From UBA3495 sp964629875 (GTDB taxonomy: Bacteria; Chloroflexota; Dehalococcoidia; Lucifugimonadales; UBA3495): a stretch of 64,000 nt of DNA. The first letter of the stretch is position 1; each line of letters starts with the position of its first letter. Shown here one piece after another: positions 45,265 to 54,484 of this stretch. Position numbers and translations under genes: made by a program. The stretch lies in assembly GCA_964629875.1 (NCBI GenBank), contig CAZVRK010000010.1:14741-78740 (forward strand). The letters are read 5' to 3'. Under the pieces are notes generated by a model. It saw nothing but the letters and a program-made list of their open reading frames with translations, was not told the origin of the DNA and searched no databases.

Positions 45265-45804
45265 TTATTGTGTTAGTAAACCTACTATTTCATCTGCGTA
45301 ATCATGTGCCAACTGCTGTACTTCAGAAACGCTACGCGATGGGAGAGGGCTAGGTAAGACCACTATTCTAGTATCGGGCATTCCAAGAGCGTTTGCTCTG
45401 ATATGGGCAGCTTTAGTGAAAGAACTGGTTATGACGCTTACTGATGGGATACCTTGGGATTCTGTCAAAACCGTGTCGTGGAGACCCCACGCCGTGCAGG
45501 ATCCTCAATCAGCAACACCATGTACGATCGCGTCGCAATCTGCAATCAGAGAATCAATAGTTTCCTCTGCGCATGGGCGACTGAACGTGAATTTAGTCGC
45601 GTATATGACTTTTTCTGCACCGTAGTCATTTTCAAGGACTGTTTGCAATTCCTTTAGAAAGTTATCAGCGTGAAACTTACGGTTTTCTAGAAGGCCAATA
45701 GTTTTACCTTTTAGGCTAGGCAATTCGCCACTGAGAGGTTTCTGTTCAGGTATTTCTTCGGGGCGAGGGTCTAATATTTGGATAAATCCATTCTTTGAGA
45801 CCAT
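45265..45804 (-). CDS. UGSC-family selenoprotein, copy 1 (in-frame UGA = selenocysteine)
   Basis: The frame runs 99 codons, meets TGA (45507-45505), then stays open for 79 codons to 45265. Read as Sec, it gives a 179-residue protein with U100-G-S-C, then GLHD and TESQGIP. A (seleno)protein family is named after this UGSC motif; I recall it as related to the UxxC-bearing selenoprotein B of glycine/betaine reductases. A SECIS hairpin follows the UGA. U100/C103 form a CxxC-like redox pair. AGGAG precedes the ATG. The substrate is unknown. It would be miscalled as two ORFs or a pseudogene. Confidence 0.9.
45477..45507 (-). promoter_or_regulatory. SECIS element of UGSC selenoprotein 1
   Basis: Counting from the base after UGA, a 5-bp stem (CGTGG +14 to +18, CCACG +24 to +28) carries the loop GGTCT at +19 to +23. 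The GU at +20/+21 and the GGUC loop match the E. coli fdhF SECIS in position, as I recall it. Confidence 0.8.
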
Positions 45805-45894
45805 AATGTATACTCCTATTTCAATGCCGATATGTAGCTACTAAACTAAACATATTTCTACTAAAAGTCTAGTACTATGCTGGGAAGAATATAG

Positions 45895-47031
45895 TTAATC
45901 AGACAGTTGGAAGTATTTACCCTCCGTCTTAATAGCAGGGGCTACAATCATTTCGGACTTGTGAAAATCTCGGATCGTGTAAGCTCCGCACATTCCCATA
46001 GAGACTTTCAAAGCCCCCACGAGATTCTGTGTTCCATCAGTTACTGAGGTTGGTCCATACATGATTTGGCGGACCGAGGCTTTGGTCCCAACTTTTATTC
46101 GAGTTCCTCGTGGGAGTTCGGGGTTTGCGTTGGCCATACCCCAGTTATAACCTCGGCCAGGAGCTTCCTCAGTTTGTGCGAATGGTGTCCCTAACATAAC
46201 TCCATCAGCTCCACTGGCTAAAGCTTTACAAACATCCCCTCCAGTTCTAAAGCCTCCATCGGTTATTACTGTTATATATTTACCTGTGCGCTGGTAATAA
46301 TCTTCTCGGGCAGCGGCGCATTCAAGTGTAGCAGTGACCTGTGGAACTCCTACGCCTGTTACTTCCCGAGTTGTACAAGCGGCGCCTGGTCCTACTCCGA
46401 CTAGAATGCCGTCTATACCAGTCTCCATTAATTCTTGGGCAACGTTGTAACTAACGCAGTTTCCTACCACTATAGGTACTTTAAGTGATTCAATGAGCTC
46501 TGAGAAGATTAGCCCTTTATAGCTTCTGGACATATGCCTAGCTGTAGTTACTGTAGATTGTACGAAGATAATGTCTGCGCCTGCTTCTACTGCCATGGGA
46601 CTCATTCGTTTCGTATTCTGTGGGGTAAAAGAAACGGCGCAAACTGCGCCGCTAGATTTTACTTCTTGTACCCGTTCGCCGATCAAGTGGTCCTGAATCG
46701 GCTGTGTATACACTTGTTGGAGATATTTTGTGACCTCTGATTGAGGCATGGACGTGATTTCTTCCAACACTGAGTAAGGATCTTCGTACCTAGTGTATAG
46801 ACCTTCAGCGTTCAGTACCCCTAATCCGCCCATTTCGTGCATTAATCCCGCGAATTTGGGAGATACTGCTCCATCCATTGCTGATGCCAATATCGGAGCT
46901 TCAAATGTGAAGTTACCGATATTCATTTTAGTAGAGGCCATTTCGGGGTTAATGGTAATATCACCTGGTACTATAGCTACTTCGTCGAAACCATAGGACC
47001 TTTCTAGTTCCTTTAGTAGGCGTCTTGCCAT
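45895..47031 (-). CDS. GuaB3 family IMP dehydrogenase-related protein
   Basis: 378 residues, TIM barrel of the IMPDH/GMPR superfamily without CBS domains. The GuaB3 N-terminus RSYGFDEVAIVPG and the active-site loop GVGPGAACTTREVTGVG (catalytic Cys) are present. LASAMDGAVS matches the NAD/substrate loop. GuaB3 occurs in actinobacteria and Chloroflexi beside true GuaB; its exact reaction is debated. It is transcribed in the same direction as, and 90 nt upstream of, the selenoprotein gene. Confidence 0.92.
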   Translation of the reverse strand: MARRLLKELERSYGFDEVAIVPGDITINPEMASTKMNIGNFTFEAPILASAMDGAVSPKFAGLMHEMGGLGVLNAEGLYTRYEDPYSVLEEITSMPQSEVTKYLQQVYTQPIQDHLIGERVQEVKSSGAVCAVSFTPQNTKRMSPMAVEAGADIIFVQSTVTTARHMSRSYKGLIFSELIESLKVPIVVGNCVSYNVAQELMETGIDGILVGVGPGAACTTREVTGVGVPQVTATLECAAAREDYYQRTGKYITVITDGGFRTGGDVCKALASGADGVMLGTPFAQTEEAPGRGYNWGMANANPELPRGTRIKVGTKASVRQIMYGPTSVTDGTQNLVGALKVSMGMCGAYTIRDFHKSEMIVAPAIKTEGKYFQLSD

Positions 47032-47181
47032 TACCCACTACCTCCAAACCACATTATATTTTCACTGCATTTAACAACTAGCGGGTCTAAAAGTCAACAT
47101 AAGAATGCTGTTATGTAATAATCTACAACAAGAGTGTAAATTATTTCCTTTAAAGGTCTCGAATTTTAGTGGTTAGCGAAT

Positions 47182-48570
47182 TTATCTGCTTATATTCGTT
47201 TGGTCTATGACCTCATTAACTGTACGGCAGTAAAGTAGACTGTTATTTAAATTAGGTTTTTTGGAGTCGTTGAGTAATTCTGGCAATACGCATTTTGATA
47301 AGCCTAGTCGAGTCACTTCCGATATTCGCCTATCGACTTGATGTATTTGGCGTAGCTCTCCGCTAAGACCAACTTCACCAACAAAAGCAACATTGGCTCC
47401 AAGTGGTTGGTTGTATAGGCTTGAAGCAATCGCCATGACGATTGCTATATCGGCTGCGGGTTCAGATATTTTGAACCCTCCTGTGATGTTGACTATGACG
47501 TCTTGGTTGTGCAGGGACAAACCCGCGCGTTTACTTGAAACGGCTGTTAGCATAAGTAAACGGTTATGATCAACGCCATTAGCTACCCTCCTAGGTATCG
47601 GAGCATAAGAAGGTGAGGTGAGAGCCTGCACTTCTATTAGTAACGGAGTAGTTCCCTCCATGATAACTGTCAGTGCTGTTCCTACTGCTTGATTGTGAAT
47701 TTGGGATAACATGGCCTGAGAGGGATCCTGAACCTCTTCTAGACCATATTCAGTCATATCATATACTGCGATTTCTGTTGCGGACCCAAAGCGATTTTTG
47801 CTGCTCCGAAGTATTCTATAAGGGCTAACTGATTGGCCCTCCAGATGGAGCACTGTGTCAACCATATGTTCTAGTATTCGGGGTCCGGCTACGTTTCCGT
47901 CTTTTGTTACGTGACCTACCATGAGAACCGGAATATTTCGCCCCTTTGCCCATCGCATGAGACGGAGACCGCATTCCCTAACTTGCGTTGTGCTACCGGG
48001 TCCTGATGGGACTTGATCGGTGTACATTGTTTGTATTGAATCTACTATTGCTAGGGAAGGCTTAATTTCGTCTATTCTATTTATCGCGAAATCTATATTG
48101 GTTTCCGACAACAGGAAGGTATTTTGTCCAGAGAAGCCTATTCGTTCAGATCGTATTTTTATCTGATGTGGTGATTCCTCTCCTGTTATATACGCTACAC
48201 GTTTGTCTTCAGATGAAAGTGATTCGCATATATGTAGAAGTAGCGTGGATTTACCAATACCAGGTTCTCCTGATATTAAATTCAATGAGCCGTTAACTAT
48301 TCCGCCTCCTAGTACTCTGTTTAATTCTGAAGAAAATAAGTGGAGACGCTTTTGATCATTTAAGTCTATAAGAGATAGCTCAGTAGGTGCTTCAGGTGTT
48401 TCCGTTAGCCATGAGTTGGAAGATGAGGAATCCGGAGTTTGCGTTATTTCAGATAATGGCGCTGGAGAAGCACAGGCAGGAGATGGGCAAAACCCCATCC
48501 ACCTTGGGCTTTCGTATCCACATTCGTCACATAGATAAACGGTTTTTTGTTGAGTCCTTGGTCTTGGCAA
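47182..48570 (-). CDS. radA: DNA repair protein RadA/Sms
   Basis: 462 residues. A four-Cys zinc finger (C14, C17, C28, C33) is followed by the RecA-like ATPase with Walker A GEPGIGKST at 101-109. The RadA-specific SKNRFG and a C-terminal Lon-protease-like domain (FVGEVGLSGELR) complete it. It acts in recombination branch migration. GTG/ATG choice is not critical; start at 48570 fits the zinc finger. Confidence 0.95.
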   Translation of the reverse strand: MPRPRTQQKTVYLCDECGYESPRWMGFCPSPACASPAPLSEITQTPDSSSSNSWLTETPEAPTELSLIDLNDQKRLHLFSSELNRVLGGGIVNGSLNLISGEPGIGKSTLLLHICESLSSEDKRVAYITGEESPHQIKIRSERIGFSGQNTFLLSETNIDFAINRIDEIKPSLAIVDSIQTMYTDQVPSGPGSTTQVRECGLRLMRWAKGRNIPVLMVGHVTKDGNVAGPRILEHMVDTVLHLEGQSVSPYRILRSSKNRFGSATEIAVYDMTEYGLEEVQDPSQAMLSQIHNQAVGTALTVIMEGTTPLLIEVQALTSPSYAPIPRRVANGVDHNRLLMLTAVSSKRAGLSLHNQDVIVNITGGFKISEPAADIAIVMAIASSLYNQPLGANVAFVGEVGLSGELRQIHQVDRRISEVTRLGLSKCVLPELLNDSKKPNLNNSLLYCRTVNEVIDQTNISR

Positions 48571-48604
48571 TATATACCTCTATATATTAGGGTATTTTTA
48601 TACG

Positions 48605-48634
48605 AGAAGACCCCATTTTAAAATGGGGTCTTCT
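48605..48634 (-). terminator. 30-nt perfect palindrome after clpC
   Basis: Arms 48605-48619 and 48620-48634 are perfectly self-complementary, so the innermost bases form the loop. It lies just downstream of the clpC stop (48664) and upstream of radA, and most likely terminates clpC transcription. Confidence 0.8.
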
Positions 48635-48663
48635 TTAATGATCCGATACATGTAAACTTATCG

Positions 48664-51129
48664 CTACGTGGTTACAGTTTCGCCTTTCTTACATTTGATG
48701 GTTATAGCACCCTCTTCGTCGAGATCAACTAGGGCAACGTCCCCTTCTTCTATTCTCCCAGCAAGCAACTCGTCTGATAGCCGATCTTCAACTTCGTTTT
48801 GGATTAATCTTCGTAGTGGTCGTGCTCCCAAGACAGGATCAAATCCATTTTCGCCTAGATAATCTTTAGCTGCTTCTGTGATTTCAATGGCGATTTGTTT
48901 CTCTTCCAATTCCTTTCTGACAAGGTCCATCATTAGATCTACAATGGATAGAATTTCTGTCTTTTCTAGCTGATGGAATACTATTGTAGAGTCTAACCGA
49001 TTGAGAAATTCAGGTCGGAAGAACCTTTTTACTTCATCCATAACTTTTTCTTTCATTCGTTCGTAGGACTGCTGTTGGGTCTGCCCATCCTCAGTTTTCG
49101 AAGCGAATCCAAGGGAAGTATCACGTTTGATTAAATCTGATCCCAGATTGCTCGTCATAACTATTATGGAGTTTCTAAAATCGACTTTCCTGCCTCGAGC
49201 GTCTGTTAGCTGACCTGCGTCAAATATTTGAAGCAAGATATTGAATATATCAGGATGGGCCTTTTCGATTTCATCCATTAATATGGCGCAGTAATTCTTT
49301 CGTCGGACAGTTTCAGTTAGTTGACCGCCTTCGTCATATCCGACGTAGCCTGGAGGTGCGCCGATGAGTCTGGCAACTGTATGACGTTCTTGAAACTCAG
49401 ACATATCGAGTCTAACCATGTTGTCTTCATCGCCAAACATAAACTCAGCTAGTGCCCTTACTAATTCGGTTTTACCAACACCAGTCGGGCCGAGCAACAA
49501 GAACACTCCGATTGGGTGGCGCGGATCTTTAAGCCCTGCCCTTGCTCTTCTCACTGCTTTGGATATATTAACTATAGCCTCGTCCTGACCAATAATGCGC
49601 TTGTGGAGCTCTCCTTCCATTTGAAGAAGTCGCTCTGTTTCCTCTTTGGCCAGACGTGTCACTGGAATGCCAGTCCACATAGCTACGACTTCTGCTATGT
49701 CCTCTTCTGTTACTTGAACTCTCTCCTTAGATTTATCCTCTTGCCATTCTTTTTCAAGGGTATCTAAATTCTGGTTTAGGGTTAATTCTCGATCCCTAAG
49801 TTCTGCTGCTACCTCGTACTGCTGTGACGCTATGGCCTCGTCCTTTTCCTGCCTTACCTGGTCAAGGACTTGTATCGCTTCTTTTACTGCAGTAGGTGTT
49901 GCGCTGCCCCTGAGTCGTACTCTGGATCCAGCTTCATCTAACAGGTCAATTGCCTTATCTGGTAAGAATCTGTCTGGAATGAACCTAGTCGCTAGGTTTG
50001 TAGCTGCTTTAAGAGCGTCTTCTGTGATCTCCACGTTATGATGATCTTCATAGGCGCCTTTAACGCCACGCAATATCTCTACCGTTTCATCTTGGGTGGG
50101 TTCCTCTACTCTAACTGGTTGCAAACGGCGTTCTAGAGCTGGATCTCTCTCTACATATTTTCGGTAGTCATCCAGAGTTGTGGCACCTATACATTGTATT
50201 TCACCTCGAGCTAAAGAAGGCTTCAAGATATTCGATGCGTCCACGGCCCCTTCAGCAGCTCCGGCTCCGACTATCGTGTGGATTTCGTCGATAAATAATA
50301 CACAGTTACCGGCCACTTTGATTTCTTCTATAACTTTCTTAAGTCGCTCTTCAAATTCGCCCCTGTACTTAGTGCCGGCGACCAGTGCTCCCATATCTAG
50401 TGTGACTAACCGCTTACCTTGAAGAGTGTCTGGGCAGTCACCATTGCTGATTTTTTGGGCCATAGCTTCAACGATTGCAGTTTTACCGACACCTGGTTCT
50501 CCTACGAGAACAGGATTGTTTTTAGTACGTCGGCTTAAGATTTGCTCGACTCTCTCGAGTTCGGAGCTTCTTCCTACTACTGGGTCCAATTTTTCGGACT
50601 TGGCTGCCATGGTCAGATCAACACCCAGCTGATCCAGCGTGGGAGTTCGGGTTGTACTTCTGGATCCTTGGCTGCTCGTTGTGGAGCTGTTGCTGAGTAT
50701 ACGGTGAGTCTCAGCACGTACTTTCTCTAATGTTACCCCTAGGCTTTCTAAAACACCTGCTGCAACGCCTTCGCCTTCTCGTAGGAGGCCTATTAATAGG
50801 TGCTCGGTACCGATGTATGTGTGATTCATTCGTCGAGCTTCGTCAACTGCCAGTTCAACGACTTTTTTAGCACGAGGAGTCAGTCCTATTTCACCCTCAG
50901 CTGGTTTCTCGCCTCTGCCAATGATGAATTCTACTGCGGATCTAACTTTGCTCAGGTCTATCGTCAGTCCTGACAGTACTCTGGCCGCTACGCCTTCGGT
51001 CTCACGAACTAGGCCAAGCAATATATGCTCTGTGCCTATGTAATTGTGGTTAAATCTTTGAGCTTCTTCTTGGGCTAGAGATAATACTCTGCGGGCACGC
51101 TCAGAGAACTTTTCAAATCTACTTCCCAT
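48664..51129 (-). CDS. clpC: ATP-dependent Clp protease ATP-binding subunit ClpC
   Basis: 821 residues. Two Clp_N repeats start RFSERARRVLSLAQEEA-like and NHTYIGTEHLLIGLL. Two AAA+ modules carry Walker A GEPGVGKT and GPTGVGKTE, with a UVR-like coiled-coil insert between them (QQYEVAAELRDRE). It unfolds substrates for ClpP. No ctsR or mcsAB genes are adjacent, so regulation differs from Firmicutes. Confidence 0.96.
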   Translation of the reverse strand: MGSRFEKFSERARRVLSLAQEEAQRFNHNYIGTEHILLGLVRETEGVAARVLSGLTIDLSKVRSAVEFIIGRGEKPAEGEIGLTPRAKKVVELAVDEARRMNHTYIGTEHLLIGLLREGEGVAAGVLESLGVTLEKVRAETHRILSNSSTTSSQGSRSTTRTPTLDQLGVDLTMAAKSEKLDPVVGRSSELERVEQILSRRTKNNPVLVGEPGVGKTAIVEAMAQKISNGDCPDTLQGKRLVTLDMGALVAGTKYRGEFEERLKKVIEEIKVAGNCVLFIDEIHTIVGAGAAEGAVDASNILKPSLARGEIQCIGATTLDDYRKYVERDPALERRLQPVRVEEPTQDETVEILRGVKGAYEDHHNVEITEDALKAATNLATRFIPDRFLPDKAIDLLDEAGSRVRLRGSATPTAVKEAIQVLDQVRQEKDEAIASQQYEVAAELRDRELTLNQNLDTLEKEWQEDKSKERVQVTEEDIAEVVAMWTGIPVTRLAKEETERLLQMEGELHKRIIGQDEAIVNISKAVRRARAGLKDPRHPIGVFLLLGPTGVGKTELVRALAEFMFGDEDNMVRLDMSEFQERHTVARLIGAPPGYVGYDEGGQLTETVRRKNYCAILMDEIEKAHPDIFNILLQIFDAGQLTDARGRKVDFRNSIIVMTSNLGSDLIKRDTSLGFASKTEDGQTQQQSYERMKEKVMDEVKRFFRPEFLNRLDSTIVFHQLEKTEILSIVDLMMDLVRKELEEKQIAIEITEAAKDYLGENGFDPVLGARPLRRLIQNEVEDRLSDELLAGRIEEGDVALVDLDEEGAITIKCKKGETVTT

Positions 51130-51390
51130 AATTGCGCTCCTGGTAGGTTAAGATCCTGGCCTGAGAGCATATAGACTAACATGGTGTATCTCTGACCAGC
51201 TTGTTTCTCAGTATTCACCGATTCAGATTCCAGAATAAATGAATTCTAGTATTCTGAATGAGCTAAATTATAGATTACGGTTTAGTTAGTGTAAAGATGT
51301 TGATCACGAATAGAATGCGTTAGGTTAGTGCGATATTAAGTAAATTGTTAAACGGCAGCCGGGGAATTTGTGGAGGGGCATAAATGAGAA

Positions 51391-51510
51391 ATCCCTGGCG
51401 GTGACCTATTTTCCCACTCCGTCACCAGAGCAGTATCGTAGGCGCTGAGGCGTTTAACTTCCGTGTTCGGGATGGGAACGGGTTGGTCCACCTCGCTAGA
51501 ACCACCAGGA
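51391..51510 (-). rRNA. rrf: 5S ribosomal RNA
   Basis: The minus strand begins TCCTGGTGG at 51510 and ends CCGCCAGGGAT at 51391, about 120 nt. The centre contains the invariant CCCATCCCGAACACGG region, so identification is firm. Neither 16S nor 23S is on either side; the neighbours are clpC and a tRNA-Lys on the opposite strand. A promoter for it alone lies at 51524-51552. Confidence 0.95.
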
Positions 51511-51523
51511 AATATCAGGAGTT

Positions 51524-51552
51524 ATTATCCATGATTTGGGTATATATGGCAA
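51524..51552 (-). promoter_or_regulatory. Promoter of the solitary 5S rRNA gene
   Basis: TTGCCA (51552-51547), a 17-nt spacer and GATAAT (51529-51524) read leftwards. Transcription would begin a few bases before 51510. Confidence 0.75.
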
Positions 51553-51647
51553 GGGCTCCTTGGATTTCGGCATATTGGCATGACATGTTATTTTCCTTAG
51601 GCATGTTGATATAATATTCACTGTGCTAGAATATCGTGGTTGTCTTC

Positions 51648-51723
51648 GGGCCGTTAGCTCAGTTGGTAGAGCACCGGACTTTTAATCCGGGTGTCGTGGG
51701 TTCGATCCCCACACGGCCCACCA
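51648..51723 (+). tRNA. tRNA-Lys (anticodon TTT)
   Basis: Acceptor GGGCCGT/ACGGCCC, D-arm TAGCTCAGTTGGTAGAGC, anticodon loop CTTTTAA, T-loop GTTCGATCC, and an encoded CCA. It is divergent from the 5S gene; its 3' end is 2 nt from the stop codon of the convergent MFS gene. Confidence 0.96.
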
Positions 51724-51725
51724 TT

Positions 51726-52940
51726 CTAGCGTGTTTTATATTCGTCCTTGTGGTCAGTAGTGAATAATCCTGCGATTAATAATAATGATGCGGGTATTGA
51801 GCAGATAATCAGGCCGGTAACAAAACTGCCAGAAATATCATGAACGTAGCCAACAAGAACAGGTGATATGAACATTCCAGCACCTGTAAACGTTAACAAA
51901 GCACCCCATACTATAGCCACATCTTTCTTAATGAACAATGCAGCTCTCATTGTTTCTGATAGTAGAGTAGGTAAATACAACCATGATCCTATTCCTACTA
52001 TGGTTAGCGAAATCCAAATTAGCCAATGACTCTCGAACAGGTATGTGGCAGGTCCGCCTATTGTGACCAATATTCCGGCAATGATGAGGTAAATCCTAGC
52101 GGAGCCGATTCTTAGCGGTAGAAAACCTCCCAAGAAAACGCCGATTATTCCAGCTAGTGGCAGGAAACTCGCTGACAATCCTGCAGTCTGCACGTTCATA
52201 CCATGGTCCTGTGTATAGACCGTTGGGAGCCATCCGCTGAGAGCAGTGTATTGGAACATTACTCCGGCGTCGGCGGCTAGTAATAGTAATACGGACTTTC
52301 TCCAGATTAAACTTATTATTTCAGATGGTCTTGGTAAACGTTGATCTGGATCTGAGACGCCTTGAGAATTTCCTTTCCATATCCAAATTAACAATGTGAG
52401 TAGGGGGACTACTCCTAGTATGCTTAGTGATACTGGCCAGCTGATATATTCGGAAATCTTTGCCCCTAATGATACGGAAATACCGATGCCGATTGTCATC
52501 ATAGCGGCGTTTAAGGAATTTATTATTAATAACTGTTTGGAATTAAACCATTGAATTAGTATGGGTCCTACGACTGTTAGGATAAGAGCAGCCCCGACTC
52601 CATAAAGAAGCCGTAATATCAATAAGGGGATAAAATCTGGCAGAATAAAAGATAAGGATGCTGCCCCCATCAGTATTAAGCCTAATGCGAAGCCTCGGAA
52701 TTGTCCTAGCTTAACTGCGACTAATCCTCCGGGTATGCCGAACAGTGCTGCAACCAAGGGCGGGAGAGAGATCAACAACCCTGCACTGCCGTGGCTGATG
52801 TCTAAATCATTGATGATTTTTAGTAGAATTGGAGATACGGAGAAGATATTTAGCCCTACGGCTAGGTGGCCGAAGATTACGAGAATGGCTATCCATCTTC
52901 TTTGTATGGATAGTTTAGAGTCATAGTTGGAGATTGCCAA
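51726..52940 (-). CDS. MFS transporter, CynX-like
   Basis: 404 residues and 12 predicted helices. The pattern PILLKIINDLDISHGSAGLL followed by PPLVAALFGIPGG and then KLGQFRG resembles CynX/NNP-like carriers. It starts with TTG at 52940 behind a weak ribosome-binding site. The substrate is unknown. Its stop codon lies directly next to tRNA-Lys, leaving no room for a separate terminator. Confidence 0.83.
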   Translation of the reverse strand: MAISNYDSKLSIQRRWIAILVIFGHLAVGLNIFSVSPILLKIINDLDISHGSAGLLISLPPLVAALFGIPGGLVAVKLGQFRGFALGLILMGAASLSFILPDFIPLLILRLLYGVGAALILTVVGPILIQWFNSKQLLIINSLNAAMMTIGIGISVSLGAKISEYISWPVSLSILGVVPLLTLLIWIWKGNSQGVSDPDQRLPRPSEIISLIWRKSVLLLLAADAGVMFQYTALSGWLPTVYTQDHGMNVQTAGLSASFLPLAGIIGVFLGGFLPLRIGSARIYLIIAGILVTIGGPATYLFESHWLIWISLTIVGIGSWLYLPTLLSETMRAALFIKKDVAIVWGALLTFTGAGMFISPVLVGYVHDISGSFVTGLIICSIPASLLLIAGLFTTDHKDEYKTR

Positions 52941-53051
52941 AAAAGGTCCGACCTATATTAATAGTATTAAAGTCTTAAACTTAATTATACTTGATGGGGT
53001 AGCAACTATTTTAGTGGAAGCTTATTAAATCTGTTGAGAGGCATATTGTAA

Positions 53052-54428
53052 ATGAATGCTACAGAGCGAATATCTGCGTTTATACGGAATTCTAAATTAG
53101 AGGACTACCCTGAAGAGGCTGTCCAGGCAGCCAAAGTAGCAATCATAGATTGCTTCGCTTGCATGCTTGCGGGATCTCAAGAAAAATTGGCACAGGTGCT
53201 AATTGGATACGTGTCTTCAGAAGGAGGAAATTCTGTTGCTACTGCTGTGGGTATGGGTGCAAAGACAACATCATCTAATGCCGCATTAGTGAATGGAGCT
53301 ATTGCTCATGCCTTAGATTACGACGATATTACCCATGTTAGTAAAACGCATCCGACAGCGGTATTGCTCCCTACGGTTACGGCTCTATGTGAAGAAAATA
53401 ACGCATCTGGGATAGATTTGCTATTAAGTTATATCACTGGATTTGAGGTGGCCTGCAGCGTATCCGAGACCTTAAGTCCTGCATACTACGATAATTTGGG
53501 CTGGCATCCGACAGGGCCTATTGGCTCGATTGGAGCTGGAGCAGCAGCAGCCAAATTAATGGGTTTAAATAAAGACGAAATCGAGATGACTATGTCTTTG
53601 GCAGCATCCCAGGGATCCGGATTGCGACAGAATTTTGGCAGTATGACAAAACCTTTCCACGCTGGATCAGCCGCTAGAAGTGGAGTGGTTTCTGCCAAAC
53701 TAGTGTCGCAAGGTTTCACCGCCGCTCATGATGCCATTGAGGGGAGCTTCGGGTTTTCTAAGGCATTTTCCGGCGGAAAAGATTTTAATCCCGGCGCTGT
53801 ATTAGACAATCTTGGTAACAAATGTTATTTGCTCGAATCTGGACTAGAAATTAAGAAATACCCCTGTTGTGGCAGTGCACATATAGCCCTTGATGCGGCA
53901 TTTAATCTTCTGGAAGAAAATATTATTGATGTGGACCAAATCAATAATATAGAAGTTCTTGTAGATTTTGATCCACCTAGATCATTGGTTCACTCCAGGC
54001 CTAAAAATGCCCTAGAAGGCAAATTTAGTATGGAATACTGTTTAAGTGCTGCGTTACTCGATAAATCAATAGTTTTTGATTCTTTTACAGATCAGAAGGT
54101 TCTGCGTAGAGAAGTCCAGGACTTGATCCCCAAGATTTCGATGAAACGGATATCTGGAAATGAAGGACTCCCCAGTTGGATGGAAGGATACAATGAATTG
54201 ACAGTAAACTTTAACGATGGAACGACGGTATCGTCAAAAGCTTTTAGGCAGACCTCGGGAGCATTACGAGGTGTGGCCGCGATTGATGTAGATCGGAAAT
54301 TCCTAGATTGTTCTGGATTTGTACTGGACGAGAACCGGTCCTCAGAAGCTCTGAGGTTATTGAAAGATATTGAGTCTCTACAAAATTTGGACCGATTGAT
54401 GAATATATTGTTAGGGCCAATAAGATAG
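53052..54428 (+). CDS. MmgE/PrpD family protein
   Basis: 458 residues. AKVAIIDCFACMLAG, AHALDYDDITHV, HPTAVLLPTVTAL and NLGWHPTGPIGSIGAGAAAAKLMGL are diagnostic. Members include 2-methylcitrate dehydratase and other dehydratases or isomerases; which one it is cannot be decided. It is transcribed alone between two leftward units. The ATG at 53052 is the natural start. Confidence 0.93.
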   Translation: MNATERISAFIRNSKLEDYPEEAVQAAKVAIIDCFACMLAGSQEKLAQVLIGYVSSEGGNSVATAVGMGAKTTSSNAALVNGAIAHALDYDDITHVSKTHPTAVLLPTVTALCEENNASGIDLLLSYITGFEVACSVSETLSPAYYDNLGWHPTGPIGSIGAGAAAAKLMGLNKDEIEMTMSLAASQGSGLRQNFGSMTKPFHAGSAARSGVVSAKLVSQGFTAAHDAIEGSFGFSKAFSGGKDFNPGAVLDNLGNKCYLLESGLEIKKYPCCGSAHIALDAAFNLLEENIIDVDQINNIEVLVDFDPPRSLVHSRPKNALEGKFSMEYCLSAALLDKSIVFDSFTDQKVLRREVQDLIPKISMKRISGNEGLPSWMEGYNELTVNFNDGTTVSSKAFRQTSGALRGVAAIDVDRKFLDCSGFVLDENRSSEALRLLKDIESLQNLDRLMNILLGPIR

Positions 54429-54484
54429 TTGCCTGGGTGGGAATTCGTATATGGTCTACTCACGCGTATGTTTCTTGGGAATAA

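Noticed and set aside
45265..45804. Pseudogene interpretation of the split UGSC gene (nonsense mutation)
   Set aside because: The UGA falls exactly at the named Sec position, a SECIS hairpin follows, and the same arrangement recurs in the second copy.
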